NCBI GenBank assembly: GCA_000433095.1
Contig: HF991471.1
Coordinates: forward strand, 1-30,307
DNA from: Clostridium sp. CAG:967
GTDB taxonomy: Bacteria > Cyanobacteriota > Vampirovibrionia > Gastranaerophilales > Gastranaerophilaceae
Reading direction: 5' to 3'
Length of the DNA stretch: 30,307 bases
Shown: piece after piece, positions 1 to 8,169 of the stretch
Layout: every line of letters starts with the position of its first letter
Position numbering within the stretch: position 1 is the first letter of the stretch
Translations under genes and position numbers: made by a program
Notes under the pieces: model-generated
Database searches by the model: none
Told to the model about the DNA's origin: nothing
What the model saw: only the letters and a program-made list of their open reading frames with translations

Positions 1-61
1 TTCAGCCTTTTTAAATTCATCGTTACAAATGTTTACATGTAACGACATACATCTCGCTTGT

Positions 62-751
62 TTACAAATCTTCAAATCCCGGAGATACTGAAGGTAAATT
101 TGCATAACCCTTATTAGACATAACCGACTTCTTAATATATTTGTTAGAATAATTACCTCTTTCAAACAGCTGTTTCAACTGATTTTCACGATTTACAAGA
201 GGGTGAAGCTGGTCATTGCTTTCAGGATAAAGTTTAACTATTTCATACCAGACAGATGCTTCCATAGTCCAAGCATAAGTTTCTTCCGCAAGCGAGTTAT
301 ACTCGTCCTGATGAAGCGCCTCGTGTGAAAGCAATGCTGCAAGTGCTCCCGGAGGTGCATCTTTGTGACGGGGGTTTATATAAATATACAGCTGGTTCTT
401 CTTTTTCCAGCCCAGAGCATCAAACTCAGCATATTCACTATTGATAGCGCCCAAATCTCTGAATTCAATTTTTACGGGTTTTCCTGAAAGGTTATTCCCT
501 AAAATTGCATTGCGTGAAAATTCACCGTTAGTACCTCTCAGCATATCCAGTGCAACATATATTATCTCGTCTTTTCCAACATCTTTATACATTGGCGTAA
601 TCTGTTTTACATACTGTGCACTGTATTTTGCCGGATATGTTTTCGGCATTTCAATAAGTTCTTGAGTTTTCTTTGCTGAAAAAGCAGGTAATTGAAATGC
701 TGAAACAAGCATTGTTACACATATCATTTTGTTTAATTTTGTTCTATCCAC
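62..751 (-). CDS. Secreted putative zinc metalloprotease (HExxH protein)
   Basis: 229 aa. Residues 1-26 form a signal peptide (basic start, hydrophobic core, cleavage near AFSA), so the protein should be exported. Residues 143-147 read HEALH, an HExxH zinc-protease motif, in a helix context (LLSHEALHQDEY); acidic residues in AEETYAW about 10 residues later could supply the third, Glu-type (gluzincin) ligand. The middle part (about 60-125) shows no family I recognise. The start is GTG at 751 with GGAGGAG just upstream. It lies 75 bp downstream of the TPR gene on the same strand and may be the last gene of that run. Substrate unknown; an envelope or peptidoglycan-associated protease-like role is only an inference. 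Confidence 0.75.
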   Translation of the reverse strand: MDRTKLNKMICVTMLVSAFQLPAFSAKKTQELIEMPKTYPAKYSAQYVKQITPMYKDVGKDEIIYVALDMLRGTNGEFSRNAILGNNLSGKPVKIEFRDLGAINSEYAEFDALGWKKKNQLYIYINPRHKDAPPGALAALLSHEALHQDEYNSLAEETYAWTMEASVWYEIVKLYPESNDQLHPLVNRENQLKQLFERGNYSNKYIKKSVMSNKGYANLPSVSPGFEDL

Positions 752-826
752 TAAATCTCCTCCAATTAAAAACTACATCTGTAGCAGATAATTACATTAT
801 AATTATTATTATTTAGAGGTCAAATC

Positions 827-2401
827 TTACTTAGATTTCCTGTTCAATCCCGCTAATTCCGTAAACATTATCTTATATTCGGTGTTTCCTGAAATACTTT
901 CAGCTTCCTTAATATATTCAAGAGCTGTTTTATAGTCTTCCACAGCCTTGTATATTTCACTCATTTTAGCATAATACGCCGCATTATTAACATCAAACAT
1001 AATTGCACGTTTCATGCATTCTATTGCCTCATCGTAATCCTTTTCGGCAAAACGTACAAGCGAAAGATAATAATACCCCTGTGCATAATTCATGTCAAGA
1101 GAAATCGCTTCCTGCGCAAAAAGCTTGGTATGCTCCAAATCACCTGTTTCATAGCAGGCTTTAGCACCTATTATATATGCTGCAATATAATTTTCATTCT
1201 TATCTATTACATCCTGAACAAGTTTTACAGCTTCTTCATATTTTTTTTCGGCAATATAAACTTCTGCAAGTTTACAATTATAATTCAGGCTTTCAGGGTT
1301 GTTGGCAATAACTTTTTTAACCATATCCTCAGCTTTTTCATATAGTCCGAGTTCACTGTATACCTTAGATAGAGATACCAGTGTAAAATTATCTTCAATA
1401 CCTGATTTTACATTGCTTTCAAGTTCACTTTGAGCACCTAGAAAATCTTTATTCTCAAACTTCAACAAAGCATTTAATACTTTTGTCTGCGGATGATCTT
1501 TATCTATTGAGAAAATATAATCAACTTCTTTTTGTGCTTTGTCATATTTTTTATCCTCAAAATACAAATATGCAAGCGAATATCTGTAATCAACAATATC
1601 AGGAGCAAGACAAATTGCCTGCAAATAAGCTTTAGAAGCTTCATCAAACCAGCCGTTGTAAAAATATGCATTAGCCAGATTATAAAAATATTTATGGTTT
1701 TGTTTGTTCAAAGCAGAAGCTTTGGAAAAATATTTTATCGCATCAATAAATTTCATATCTTCCAGAGCAAAAAGTCCCAGATAGTTAAGGATTTCAGGAT
1801 TTTCGGAAGTTTTTGAAAACTTATTAAAAATTTCTTTGGACTTGTCAAATTCACTCTCATCAAAATATATTTTACCAAGTAAAACGAGAGCATCTTCATG
1901 TTCTGCATCAATTTCAAGCGCTTTATTCAGTGATTTTTTTGCATCGTCAAGACAAGCATTGTCATAATAAGCTTTTGCACAGTTATAAATAACATTTCCG
2001 TCCGCAATCTCAGATTTTTCAAACTCTTTTATTTTATCAATATTACCGAGTTTGGCAGCAATTTTAATGAGTTCTGAAAGATTTTCGGGAGTTTTTTGAA
2101 TATTAAAAACCCGCTCTGCCATTTTATAAGCTTCTTTGTATTCGTTTTGAAAAATATGAATTTGCTTCAAAATATTTAAACTCTCAATATGATTTGAATT
2201 TCTGGCAGTAACTTTTTCCAAATAGCCGACAGCACGTGGAAAGTTTTTTAAAAGATAATATAGTTCTCCTAACTGAAAAAGAATTTCCAAATTATCATTT
2301 TCAAGTTCTAAAGCCTTATAAAGCATTTCAATAGCCTGCTTATAGCACTGCTGTGATTTTAATTCAAAAGCCTGCCTGATATATTCAATAGTTTCCTGCA
2401 T
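827..2401 (-). CDS. Tetratricopeptide (TPR) repeat protein
   Basis: 524 aa built almost wholly of degenerate 34-residue TPR units (e.g. A(L/I)xxxxxxxxAxxxLGxxYYxxxxFxxA patterns from residue 5 to the C-terminus), roughly 14 repeats. There is no signal peptide or membrane segment, so it is probably a cytosolic scaffold. The ATG at 2401 follows GGGAG and lies only 12 bp after the stop of the FtsB/DivIC-like gene, so the two are very likely co-transcribed. TPR arrays mediate protein-protein contacts; the partner cannot be read from sequence, but the neighbour suggests a link with division or envelope assembly (inference). Confidence 0.9.
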   Translation of the reverse strand: MQETIEYIRQAFELKSQQCYKQAIEMLYKALELENDNLEILFQLGELYYLLKNFPRAVGYLEKVTARNSNHIESLNILKQIHIFQNEYKEAYKMAERVFNIQKTPENLSELIKIAAKLGNIDKIKEFEKSEIADGNVIYNCAKAYYDNACLDDAKKSLNKALEIDAEHEDALVLLGKIYFDESEFDKSKEIFNKFSKTSENPEILNYLGLFALEDMKFIDAIKYFSKASALNKQNHKYFYNLANAYFYNGWFDEASKAYLQAICLAPDIVDYRYSLAYLYFEDKKYDKAQKEVDYIFSIDKDHPQTKVLNALLKFENKDFLGAQSELESNVKSGIEDNFTLVSLSKVYSELGLYEKAEDMVKKVIANNPESLNYNCKLAEVYIAEKKYEEAVKLVQDVIDKNENYIAAYIIGAKACYETGDLEHTKLFAQEAISLDMNYAQGYYYLSLVRFAEKDYDEAIECMKRAIMFDVNNAAYYAKMSEIYKAVEDYKTALEYIKEAESISGNTEYKIMFTELAGLNRKSK

Positions 2402-2413
2402 TTACTCTCCCGA

Positions 2414-2818
2414 TTATTTTTTATGTTGTTTTTTCTTATTCTTTTTCTTTTTAACGTTTTGCGGCTGATTAGGGTTAATCAAAATCAGGACCTCATCTTC
2501 GCCTGCCATTTTAAGATTGTTTCTGGCAATTCCCTCAAGACTTGACATTGATGAAAAGAGTTTAATATCCTGTTTCAAATCCTGATTTTGTGCTTCAGCG
2601 GCATCACGAATTTTAGTTAATGTAGAAATTTTTGCACGGTAAGAAATTGTTTTGGAAATATTTAAAATAGCTCCAAAACCAATCTGAATAAGGCAAAACA
2701 AAAGTACAAGAGTTAAAAACGAATAATAAAATCCAGTTTTATTCTTGTTTTTATTTCTGGCGGAAGAAGGTCTGGCATAATCTTCCTGAGTATTTTGGTG
2801 TTCTGCATTTTCAGACAT
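2414..2818 (-). CDS. FtsB/DivIC-like septum formation initiator
   Basis: 134 aa. A charged cytoplasmic N-terminus (1-28) is followed by one membrane helix (about 29-52), then a coiled coil (about 57-90), then the segment LEGIARNNLKMAGEDEVLILI, which matches the conserved end of the FtsB/DivIC family (E..AR..L.M...GE.....). The C-terminal tail is a Lys/Asn-rich run. This family bridges FtsL and FtsQ/DivIB in the divisome. The start is ATG 2818 with GAGG upstream. It is followed after 12 bp by the TPR gene. FtsB versus DivIC cannot be separated at this level. Confidence 0.8.
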   Translation of the reverse strand: MSENAEHQNTQEDYARPSSARNKNKNKTGFYYSFLTLVLLFCLIQIGFGAILNISKTISYRAKISTLTKIRDAAEAQNQDLKQDIKLFSSMSSLEGIARNNLKMAGEDEVLILINPNQPQNVKKKKNKKKQHKK

Positions 2819-2879
2819 AAAACCTCACACCTGAATTATAACTAAAATAAACGATTAAAACAACAAAATTTGTATAAAT

Positions 2880-3770
2880 TTACAATTTAAACTGAGTTGA
2901 AAAACTGAATTCTGTTTTGGTTGTGACATTATCATCATAAACCGTTTGCTTAGCCCCAAGTTCTAATCTCATCCTGTCAGAATCTTTACTTCCGAAAGGA
3001 TTAAAAGAAAATATTAATGCACCTGATTTTCTGTTACGTGTTAAATCAGCTTTATATTCATTTTTAATAGACATATAATTATTAAGCTTAAACTCAGGTG
3101 CAAGCGAAATTGTGTCATAGAACTGATTATATGTAGTGTTTAAGTTCTTTTTATAAGTTGTACTCAAGGCAAATCTGCTTTTTTCATATTTTGTAAAAAG
3201 TCCTGTTTCAGATTCAAGCATTGCAATATTATCAACCTCATTACCGTATAAAGCGCCGAAAGTAAAATCTCCTTTTTTGCTTGACGTCCTTATAGAATTC
3301 GGTGCAATAGCGTATTCTGCATCAGAATACCTTGCCATACGTTTGGCATTAATCGCATTTTGCAAATCAAGACCTTTGGATGCTGATATTTTCTGAGGAA
3401 CTTTTAAGTTCAGAACAAAATTGTTATTATCATCTTTTAAATGAATAGCATTTGCATCCTCTACGTATTCTGCATACCCTTTCAAGGTAGTAGCGTTAAG
3501 CGTAAACTCATCATCTTCCTCTGCAACGTAATCTAAATTAAGATTAATTTCTTCTTCTGACACTTCATCAGACTTACCGGAAACATTAGTTTCATTGATA
3601 TATGCATCTTCAGGGGCATCAGCATCATCAGGAATTTCAGGTTTATGTTTTATATCATCAGGAATTGTGTAGATGAAAATATTCGGAAGCTTGACATCCT
3701 CTCCCTCAGCAGAAAACACAGGCAATCCGGAAATTAACAATACCGCCGACAATAACAAAACTTTCTTCAT
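2880..3770 (-). CDS. Secreted protein with barrel-like C-terminal half, unknown function
   Basis: 296 aa. A clear signal peptide (1-20, MKKVLLLSAVLLISG...VFSA) precedes a strongly acidic, probably disordered stretch (about 21-90). The C-terminal half (about 165-296) has alternating polar/hydrophobic strands (KFALSTTYKKNL, SIKNEYKADL, MRLELGAKQTVY, TEFSFSTQFKL) and ends in a hydrophobic/aromatic strand, the pattern of outer-membrane beta-barrels. I do not recognise a named family. It lies upstream of the FtsB-like gene with a 61-bp gap. An outer-membrane position would fit a diderm envelope (inference). Confidence 0.75.
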   Translation of the reverse strand: MKKVLLLSAVLLISGLPVFSAEGEDVKLPNIFIYTIPDDIKHKPEIPDDADAPEDAYINETNVSGKSDEVSEEEINLNLDYVAEEDDEFTLNATTLKGYAEYVEDANAIHLKDDNNNFVLNLKVPQKISASKGLDLQNAINAKRMARYSDAEYAIAPNSIRTSSKKGDFTFGALYGNEVDNIAMLESETGLFTKYEKSRFALSTTYKKNLNTTYNQFYDTISLAPEFKLNNYMSIKNEYKADLTRNRKSGALIFSFNPFGSKDSDRMRLELGAKQTVYDDNVTTKTEFSFSTQFKL

Positions 3771-3843
3771 AATACTATTTTATACCCTTATGGCATCAGG
3801 TCAAATCGTTTAGATACATTAAATTTTTAAAGCCTGATATACA

Positions 3844-3873
3844 TTGACAAATATATAAAAATAGTAAATAATA
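3844..3873 (+). promoter_or_regulatory. Candidate promoter of pilin 1
   Basis: A perfect -35 box TTGACA (3844-3849) is followed by a run of A/T with several possible -10 boxes (TAAATA at 3865-3870, 15-bp spacer; AATAAT at 3868-3873, 18-bp spacer). It precedes the strong AGGAGG site at 3884-3889 and ATG at 3896. The -35 is convincing, the -10 is not unique. Confidence 0.45.
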
Positions 3874-3895
3874 AATAATAAAAAGGAGGCTGAAA

Positions 3896-4650
3896 ATGAT
3901 TGAGTCAAGAGCATTAAGGGTTGCCCCCCCCCCGAGCAAGGTTTGCATTATCTTAAGGGGTTAAGAGGGTTTACATTAGCTGAGGTTCTAATTACTCTCG
4001 GCATTATTGGTGTGGTTGCGGCATTGACTATGCCGTCATTAATCCAAAAGAACAGAAATAAAGTACTGGAAACACAGTTCAAAACCGCTTATTCAATAAT
4101 TGCCCGTGCTACGTACCAGATGTATATGGAAAACGAGGGAGACTTGTCTTTTTTTAACAATGCTACATTTGGACAAGAAAGCAGCGCCAGAAACAAATAT
4201 GTATCTCTTGTACCTAAATATTATAAAGTTATTAGCAAACCAAATAATAGTGAATTTGAAAACATAAAAATGTATACAGCCAATAATTTTGTATATAATT
4301 ATACAAATGATTTCTTACAATATGCTTCAGGAACCTTTATATTAAATAACGGGATGTTGTTTAGCCATTCTATCTCCTGGAAAGGTACAGAAAAGAGAGA
4401 TTTTATAAGTGTTCATTGGGATACAAACGGACCATACAAAGGTCCAAACAGGTACGGTTATGATTTATTTATTTTTGTTATTGGCAAAAATGGCAGAATA
4501 GATATTGAAGGAACCTGCGAAAATTGTAAAAATTGTGAATTTAAATCAACATTAAACAGGAACACTACGGGAAAAGGATGTTTCTATTACGCACTTCAAG
4601 ATATTTCGCCTTATGCATATAAAAAAAGTTACTGGAAAAATTTACCATAG
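3896..4650 (+). CDS. Type IV prepilin/pseudopilin-like protein (pilin 1), frame broken at C10 tract
   Basis: The best start is ATG 3896: AGGAGG at 3884-3889, spacing 6. Its frame runs through ten C (3924-3933) and stops after 22 codons, because the pilin frame is one base off. With 11 (or 8) C the product is MIESRALRVAPPPEQGLHYLKGLRG|FTLAEVLITLGIIGVV..., about 251 aa: a prepilin leader with Gly at -1, Phe +1 and Glu +5, then the hydrophobic alpha-1 helix. A TTG at 3943 is in frame but has only AAGG one base upstream. The C-terminal part carries DTNGPYKGPNRYGYDLF and a final CFYYALQDI...YWKNLP, both shared with the other pilins here. Expected to be processed by prepilin peptidase and assembled in an envelope pilus/pseudopilus. 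It appears OFF at the tract length shown. Confidence 0.85.
3924..3933 (+). repeat. C10 homopolymer inside pilin 1 leader
   Basis: Ten C between GGGTTG and GAGCAAGG, 28 bases after the A of the SD-matched ATG. Long G/C runs are rare in such AT-rich DNA and are classical slippage sites. A change of +1 or -2 restores the pilin reading frame. Confidence 0.9.
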
Positions 4651-4721
4651 CCAACTTGAAATAAGACCTTGCCCGTGTTATTCTTTTGATGCTGATTTAT
4701 AAATAAGAAAGAAGGATAAAA

Positions 4722-6194
4722 ATGTCAGAAGTCAGAGTCAGAATAGCTCCGTCACCAAGCGGAAATTTACATGTAGGAACAGCAAGAACTGCTTTGTTTA
4801 ACTACTTGTTTGCAAAGAAAAATAACGGTAAATTCGTTTTAAGAATTGAAGATACGGATGCCGAACGTACAAGCCAGGCATATATTGATAATATTTTTGA
4901 CAGTTTAAAAGCTTTAGGTTTAAACTGGGATGAAGGTCCTGATGTTGGAGGTCCTTACGGTCCTTATACACAATCAGAAAGATTTGATATTTATCCTAAA
5001 TACGTTCAGGAACTTTTAGATAAAGGCTTTGCTTACGAATGCTTCTGTACTCCTGAAGAATTGGAAGCCGAAAAAGAAGAAGCTACCCAAAATAAAAAAG
5101 CTTATGTTTATTCAAAAAAATGCGAAAACTTAACAGAAGAAGAAAAAGAAAAATTGAGAGCAGAAGGCAGAAAACCTGCTATAAGATTTAACATTGCAAA
5201 AGCTCAAAAAGCTTTTCACAATTCTTCAATGTTAACCTTTGATGACCTTGTAAAAGGTGAATTACATATGGATACAGACCTTTTGGGCGACTTTGTAATT
5301 ATGAAATCAAACGGATCGCCGACATACAACTTTGCCGTTGTTATTGATGATATGTTAATGAAAATTTCTCACGTAATCAGAGGCGAAGACCACATTTCAA
5401 ATACATTCAAACAAATTCTTATATTTGAAGCTTTAGGTGCAGAAGTTCCTCACTTCGGACACTTAGGTATGATCTTGGCACCTGACAGAAGCAAACTTTC
5501 AAAACGTCACGGCGCAACTGCTGTTTCGGAATTCGTTGAAAAAGGCTACTTAACAGATGCTTTAATCAACTTTGTAGCACTTTTGGGCTGGTCACCTTCT
5601 GACGGTCAGGAAATTAAAACTGTTGACGAAATTGCTCAGGATTTCAGAATTGGAGAAATTTCCTCATCTAATTCAATTTTTGAATATGACAAATTGAACT
5701 GGATGAACAGCCACTATATCAAAATGCTTCCTATTGAAGAACTGAAAGAAAGATTAAAACCTTATTTAACAAAATATGATTTAACAGAACTTACAGATGC
5801 TCAGTACACAAGAATGGTTGAAGTTACACGTGAACCTCTGACTTTACTTTCTGATATCACAGATGCTGTTCCTTATTTCTTCGGAAATTCAGTTGATATT
5901 GAACCTGAAGTTCAAACCGATGTTCTTGATACTGAAGTGTCTCAACAAGTCCTTAAAGAGTTTGCAGAACAAGCAAAGGATTGGGAATTTGAAGAAGAAA
6001 ATCTTCACGAAAAACTCGAAGCTTTCAGAGGACACTTTAAAGAACAGGGCATTAAACCTAAAGTAACTATGTGGGCTGTCAGAGCAGCTGTTACAGGCAG
6101 AACACGTGGTGCCGATATGACTGCAATTCTTGCAATTTTAGGTAAAGACAAAGTTCTTAAACGTGTAGAAAATGCTATTAAGCAAACTGTTTAG
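4722..6194 (+). CDS. gltX: Glutamyl-tRNA synthetase
   Basis: 490 aa, the usual length. Class I aminoacyl-tRNA synthetase that charges tRNA with glutamate in the cytosol. The HIGH-type motif is PSPSGNLHVG (10-19), followed by RIEDTD; the family motif IRGEDHISNT is at 219-228 and the KMSKS motif is KLSKR (258-262). Cys107, Cys109 and Cys134 resemble the zinc-site cysteines of bacterial GluRS. The C-terminal anticodon-binding domain is helical and complete. ATG 4722 follows GAAGGA. Whether it is discriminating or also mischarges tRNA-Gln cannot be told here. Monocistronic, ended by the hairpin at 6212-6245. Confidence 0.97.
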   Translation: MSEVRVRIAPSPSGNLHVGTARTALFNYLFAKKNNGKFVLRIEDTDAERTSQAYIDNIFDSLKALGLNWDEGPDVGGPYGPYTQSERFDIYPKYVQELLDKGFAYECFCTPEELEAEKEEATQNKKAYVYSKKCENLTEEEKEKLRAEGRKPAIRFNIAKAQKAFHNSSMLTFDDLVKGELHMDTDLLGDFVIMKSNGSPTYNFAVVIDDMLMKISHVIRGEDHISNTFKQILIFEALGAEVPHFGHLGMILAPDRSKLSKRHGATAVSEFVEKGYLTDALINFVALLGWSPSDGQEIKTVDEIAQDFRIGEISSSNSIFEYDKLNWMNSHYIKMLPIEELKERLKPYLTKYDLTELTDAQYTRMVEVTREPLTLLSDITDAVPYFFGNSVDIEPEVQTDVLDTEVSQQVLKEFAEQAKDWEFEEENLHEKLEAFRGHFKEQGIKPKVTMWAVRAAVTGRTRGADMTAILAILGKDKVLKRVENAIKQTV

Positions 6195-6211
6195 AATACA
6201 AAATATATAAA

Positions 6212-6245
6212 AACAAGTCCGGTTAAATAAATCGGACTTGTTTTT
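6212..6245 (+). terminator. Rho-independent terminator after gltX
   Basis: AACAAGTCCG (6212-6221) pairs with CGGACTTGTT (6233-6242) across an 11-base loop, followed by a T run. Confidence 0.9.
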
Positions 6246-6353
6246 ACTTTTTAATATATTTTTACATAATTCATTTACTTTTAAAGAAAATAAAAAATTA
6301 TGCCGTTAATAAGAATATATATGTATTGTTAAAGATTGGGGTAACGGAGTTTT

Positions 6354-6563
6354 TTGCTTATGGTCGAAATAAATATACATGCTGACGAAATTAAGAAGTA
6401 CATCTTTTTAATTGTCTTATTTAATGCAGTATTCCCCAGAGTACTGGAGCAAAGCGGCATGATGATTAACATTGCTGACAGTGAATGCAACGTCAAAAAA
6501 ATGGCTTATGAAAACTTTATAAGTACTTACGATCATTACGGGCTTAATCAAATTGCGGAATAA
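6354..6563 (+). CDS. Small hypothetical protein
   Basis: 69 aa from TTG 6354 or 67 aa from ATG 6360; GGAG at 6346-6349 serves either (spacing 4 or 10). It is mildly hydrophobic in the middle (YIFLIVLFNAVF) with a polar C-terminus (YDHYGLNQIAE). No family recognised. It lies alone between the gltX terminator and rsmH, and the SD and lack of any competing ORF make it credible but unproven. Confidence 0.5.
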   Translation: MLMVEINIHADEIKKYIFLIVLFNAVFPRVLEQSGMMINIADSECNVKKMAYENFISTYDHYGLNQIAE

Positions 6564-6584
6564 TACTTTAATAAAGCTTTTTCA

Positions 6585-6593
6585 TGCTACAAT
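6585..6593 (+). promoter_or_regulatory. Extended -10 promoter of rsmH
   Basis: TG-C-TACAAT (TG 6585-6586, TACAAT 6588-6593) is an extended -10 element. The predicted start site, about 7 bases downstream, falls on or next to the A of the rsmH ATG (6600). No Shine-Dalgarno sequence lies in between. The -35 (ACTTTA) is weak. Confidence 0.5.
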
Positions 6594-6599
6594 TCCTTT

Positions 6600-7538
6600 A
6601 TGGAAGAATTTAAACACTATACAGTGATGAAAAATGAAGCCGTTGATGCGCTGGAATGTAAAAACGGTAAAATATATGTTGACTGCACTCTTGGCGGTGG
6701 AGGACATTCTGGTTTAATATTAAGCCGAATTCAGCCTGACGGACACTTAATAGCTTTTGATGTCGATGATGATGCTATAAAAGCAGCATCCGAACGGTTG
6801 AAAGATTACAAAAACATTACAATCGTTAAAAATTCCTACGCAAATATTAAAAAAGTGTTACATGAACTCGGGATTGAAAAAATCACAGGCGGCGTGCTTT
6901 TTGACCTGGGAGCATCATATCATCAATTTCATAAAGGCGAACGGGGATTTTCTTTTTCCAAAGAAGCTCCTCTTGACATGCGTTTTAATCAGGATGCCCG
7001 ATTCTCCGCCTATGATGTTGTAAACTCATACAGTGAAGACGATTTGGTAAGAATATTCTCCGAATACGGAGAGGAAAGATTTTCAAAAAGAATTGCAAAA
7101 AAAATAGTTGAACAAAGAAAGCTCAAAAAGCTTGAAACAACAACAGAATTAGCCGATTTGATTACGAATTGCACACCACGTGTAAAATCCTCAATACACC
7201 CTGCTACAAGGGTTTTTCAGGCAATCAGAATAGAAGTAAATCAAGAGTTAACAAATGTAAAAAATACTCTAAACGATGTGTTGGATTTGCTTGATTTTGG
7301 TGCTATAATAAGTGTAATAAGTTTTCACTCACTGGAGGATAGATTGGTGAAACACTTATTCAAGTACCATTCACAGAGGTGTCATTGCGATAAAACACAG
7401 ATGATATGCAAATGTCCGCCTCCAATATTGGAACTGGTAAACAAAAAACCAATTGAGGCTAGTGAAAAGGAAGTTTTGGAAAATCCGCCTTCCAGAAGCG
7501 CAAAGTTAAGAATTGCCAGATGTATAAGACATAATTAA
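6600..7538 (+). CDS. rsmH: 16S rRNA (cytosine-1402 N4) methyltransferase
   Basis: 312 aa, normal family length. SAM-dependent enzyme that modifies C1402 in the ribosomal P site. It begins HYTVMKNEAVDAL, with the SAM-binding loop DCTLGGGGHSG near residue 28 and the family hallmarks GVLFDLGASYHQ, FSKEAPLDMRF, HPATRVFQAIRIEVN and ISFHSLEDRLVKHLF; the CHCDK...CKCPP segment near the C-terminus is also typical. As in many bacteria it is followed by an FtsL-like gene (31 bp gap), a remnant of the division/cell-wall cluster, but no ftsI or mraZ is seen. No SD is visible before ATG 6600; see the extended -10 entry. Confidence 0.95.
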   Translation: MEEFKHYTVMKNEAVDALECKNGKIYVDCTLGGGGHSGLILSRIQPDGHLIAFDVDDDAIKAASERLKDYKNITIVKNSYANIKKVLHELGIEKITGGVLFDLGASYHQFHKGERGFSFSKEAPLDMRFNQDARFSAYDVVNSYSEDDLVRIFSEYGEERFSKRIAKKIVEQRKLKKLETTTELADLITNCTPRVKSSIHPATRVFQAIRIEVNQELTNVKNTLNDVLDLLDFGAIISVISFHSLEDRLVKHLFKYHSQRCHCDKTQMICKCPPPILELVNKKPIEASEKEVLENPPSRSAKLRIARCIRHN

Positions 7539-7569
7539 CTGATTAAAAACAGTAGTTGGGGTAGAGAAG

Positions 7570-8028
7570 TTGAATACAGCAAGAGTAAGAACAAATTATT
7601 ATTCACAGCAAGATAATCAATCATATGTAAACAATCCTATTAAAGAAGAAAATCAGGTTATTGAAGGTTATTTCCAAAAGGAGATTTCACAAAAAGCTAT
7701 GGCAATCAGAAAAGTAAATAAAACTTTATGCGGTTTATTAGGAATAGCAATAGTGTTCGCATTTATCAGCTATTATTTTGCCATGTCTAATGAATTAAGT
7801 CTTAATAAATTAAGCCGTCAAATTACTACCCTTAATGATGAAAATGCAGAGTTGCAAAACCATTTAGACAGATTAAAGTCATTTAATAATGTCGACAGCA
7901 AAATGATGCAGTATAACATGCTTCAAAAAGCAGCCAAAGTTATTGAAGTTCAAGCAGTTAGCACAGCAGTTCCAGCAGCAGCAAAACCTGAAAAAACAGC
8001 ATCTTTTAATTGGGCTATCGGTTATTAA
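7570..8028 (+). CDS. FtsL-like cell division protein
   Basis: 152 aa. A basic cytoplasmic part (1-50) precedes one membrane helix (LCGLLGIAIVFAFISYYFAM, about 53-72) and a heptad-like coiled coil (LSLNKLSRQITTLNDENAELQNHLDRL, about 75-105), then an Ala/Pro-rich tail. Size, topology and position directly after rsmH are those of FtsL, the bitopic divisome partner of FtsB. FtsL is poorly conserved, so the call rests on topology and synteny. The start is TTG 7570 with a purine-rich GGGGTAGAGAAG directly upstream. An FtsB/DivIC-like partner is encoded at 2414-2818. Confidence 0.65.
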   Translation: MNTARVRTNYYSQQDNQSYVNNPIKEENQVIEGYFQKEISQKAMAIRKVNKTLCGLLGIAIVFAFISYYFAMSNELSLNKLSRQITTLNDENAELQNHLDRLKSFNNVDSKMMQYNMLQKAAKVIEVQAVSTAVPAAAKPEKTASFNWAIGY

Positions 8029-8071
8029 TACATAATTTTTATTATTTTTTATACTTAAGTTTGAACTTTCC

Positions 8072-8085
8072 CATACTAAAGTATG
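8072..8085. promoter_or_regulatory. 14-bp palindrome, possible operator
   Basis: CATACT-AA-AGTATG lies in the 141-bp gap before the HD-GYP gene, flanked by a direct repeat of GAACTTT on each side. It has no T-run, so it is more like an operator than a terminator. Confidence 0.3.
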
Positions 8086-8169
8086 AACTTTTGTAAAAAT
8101 CATTAAAGTTTTTTCTGCCATGTGCCGTAAGTATAAATGAAGGCATGTATGTAAGTAAGGAAAATTTTA

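Noticed and set aside
21..44. Hairpin CGTTACA/TGTAACG near the window start as a terminator
   Set aside because: No T run on either strand; probably incidental.
1130..1816. Plus-strand ORFs opposite the TPR gene
   Set aside because: Hydrophobic antisense shadows rich in Phe/Ile arising from Lys/Glu-rich TPR codons.
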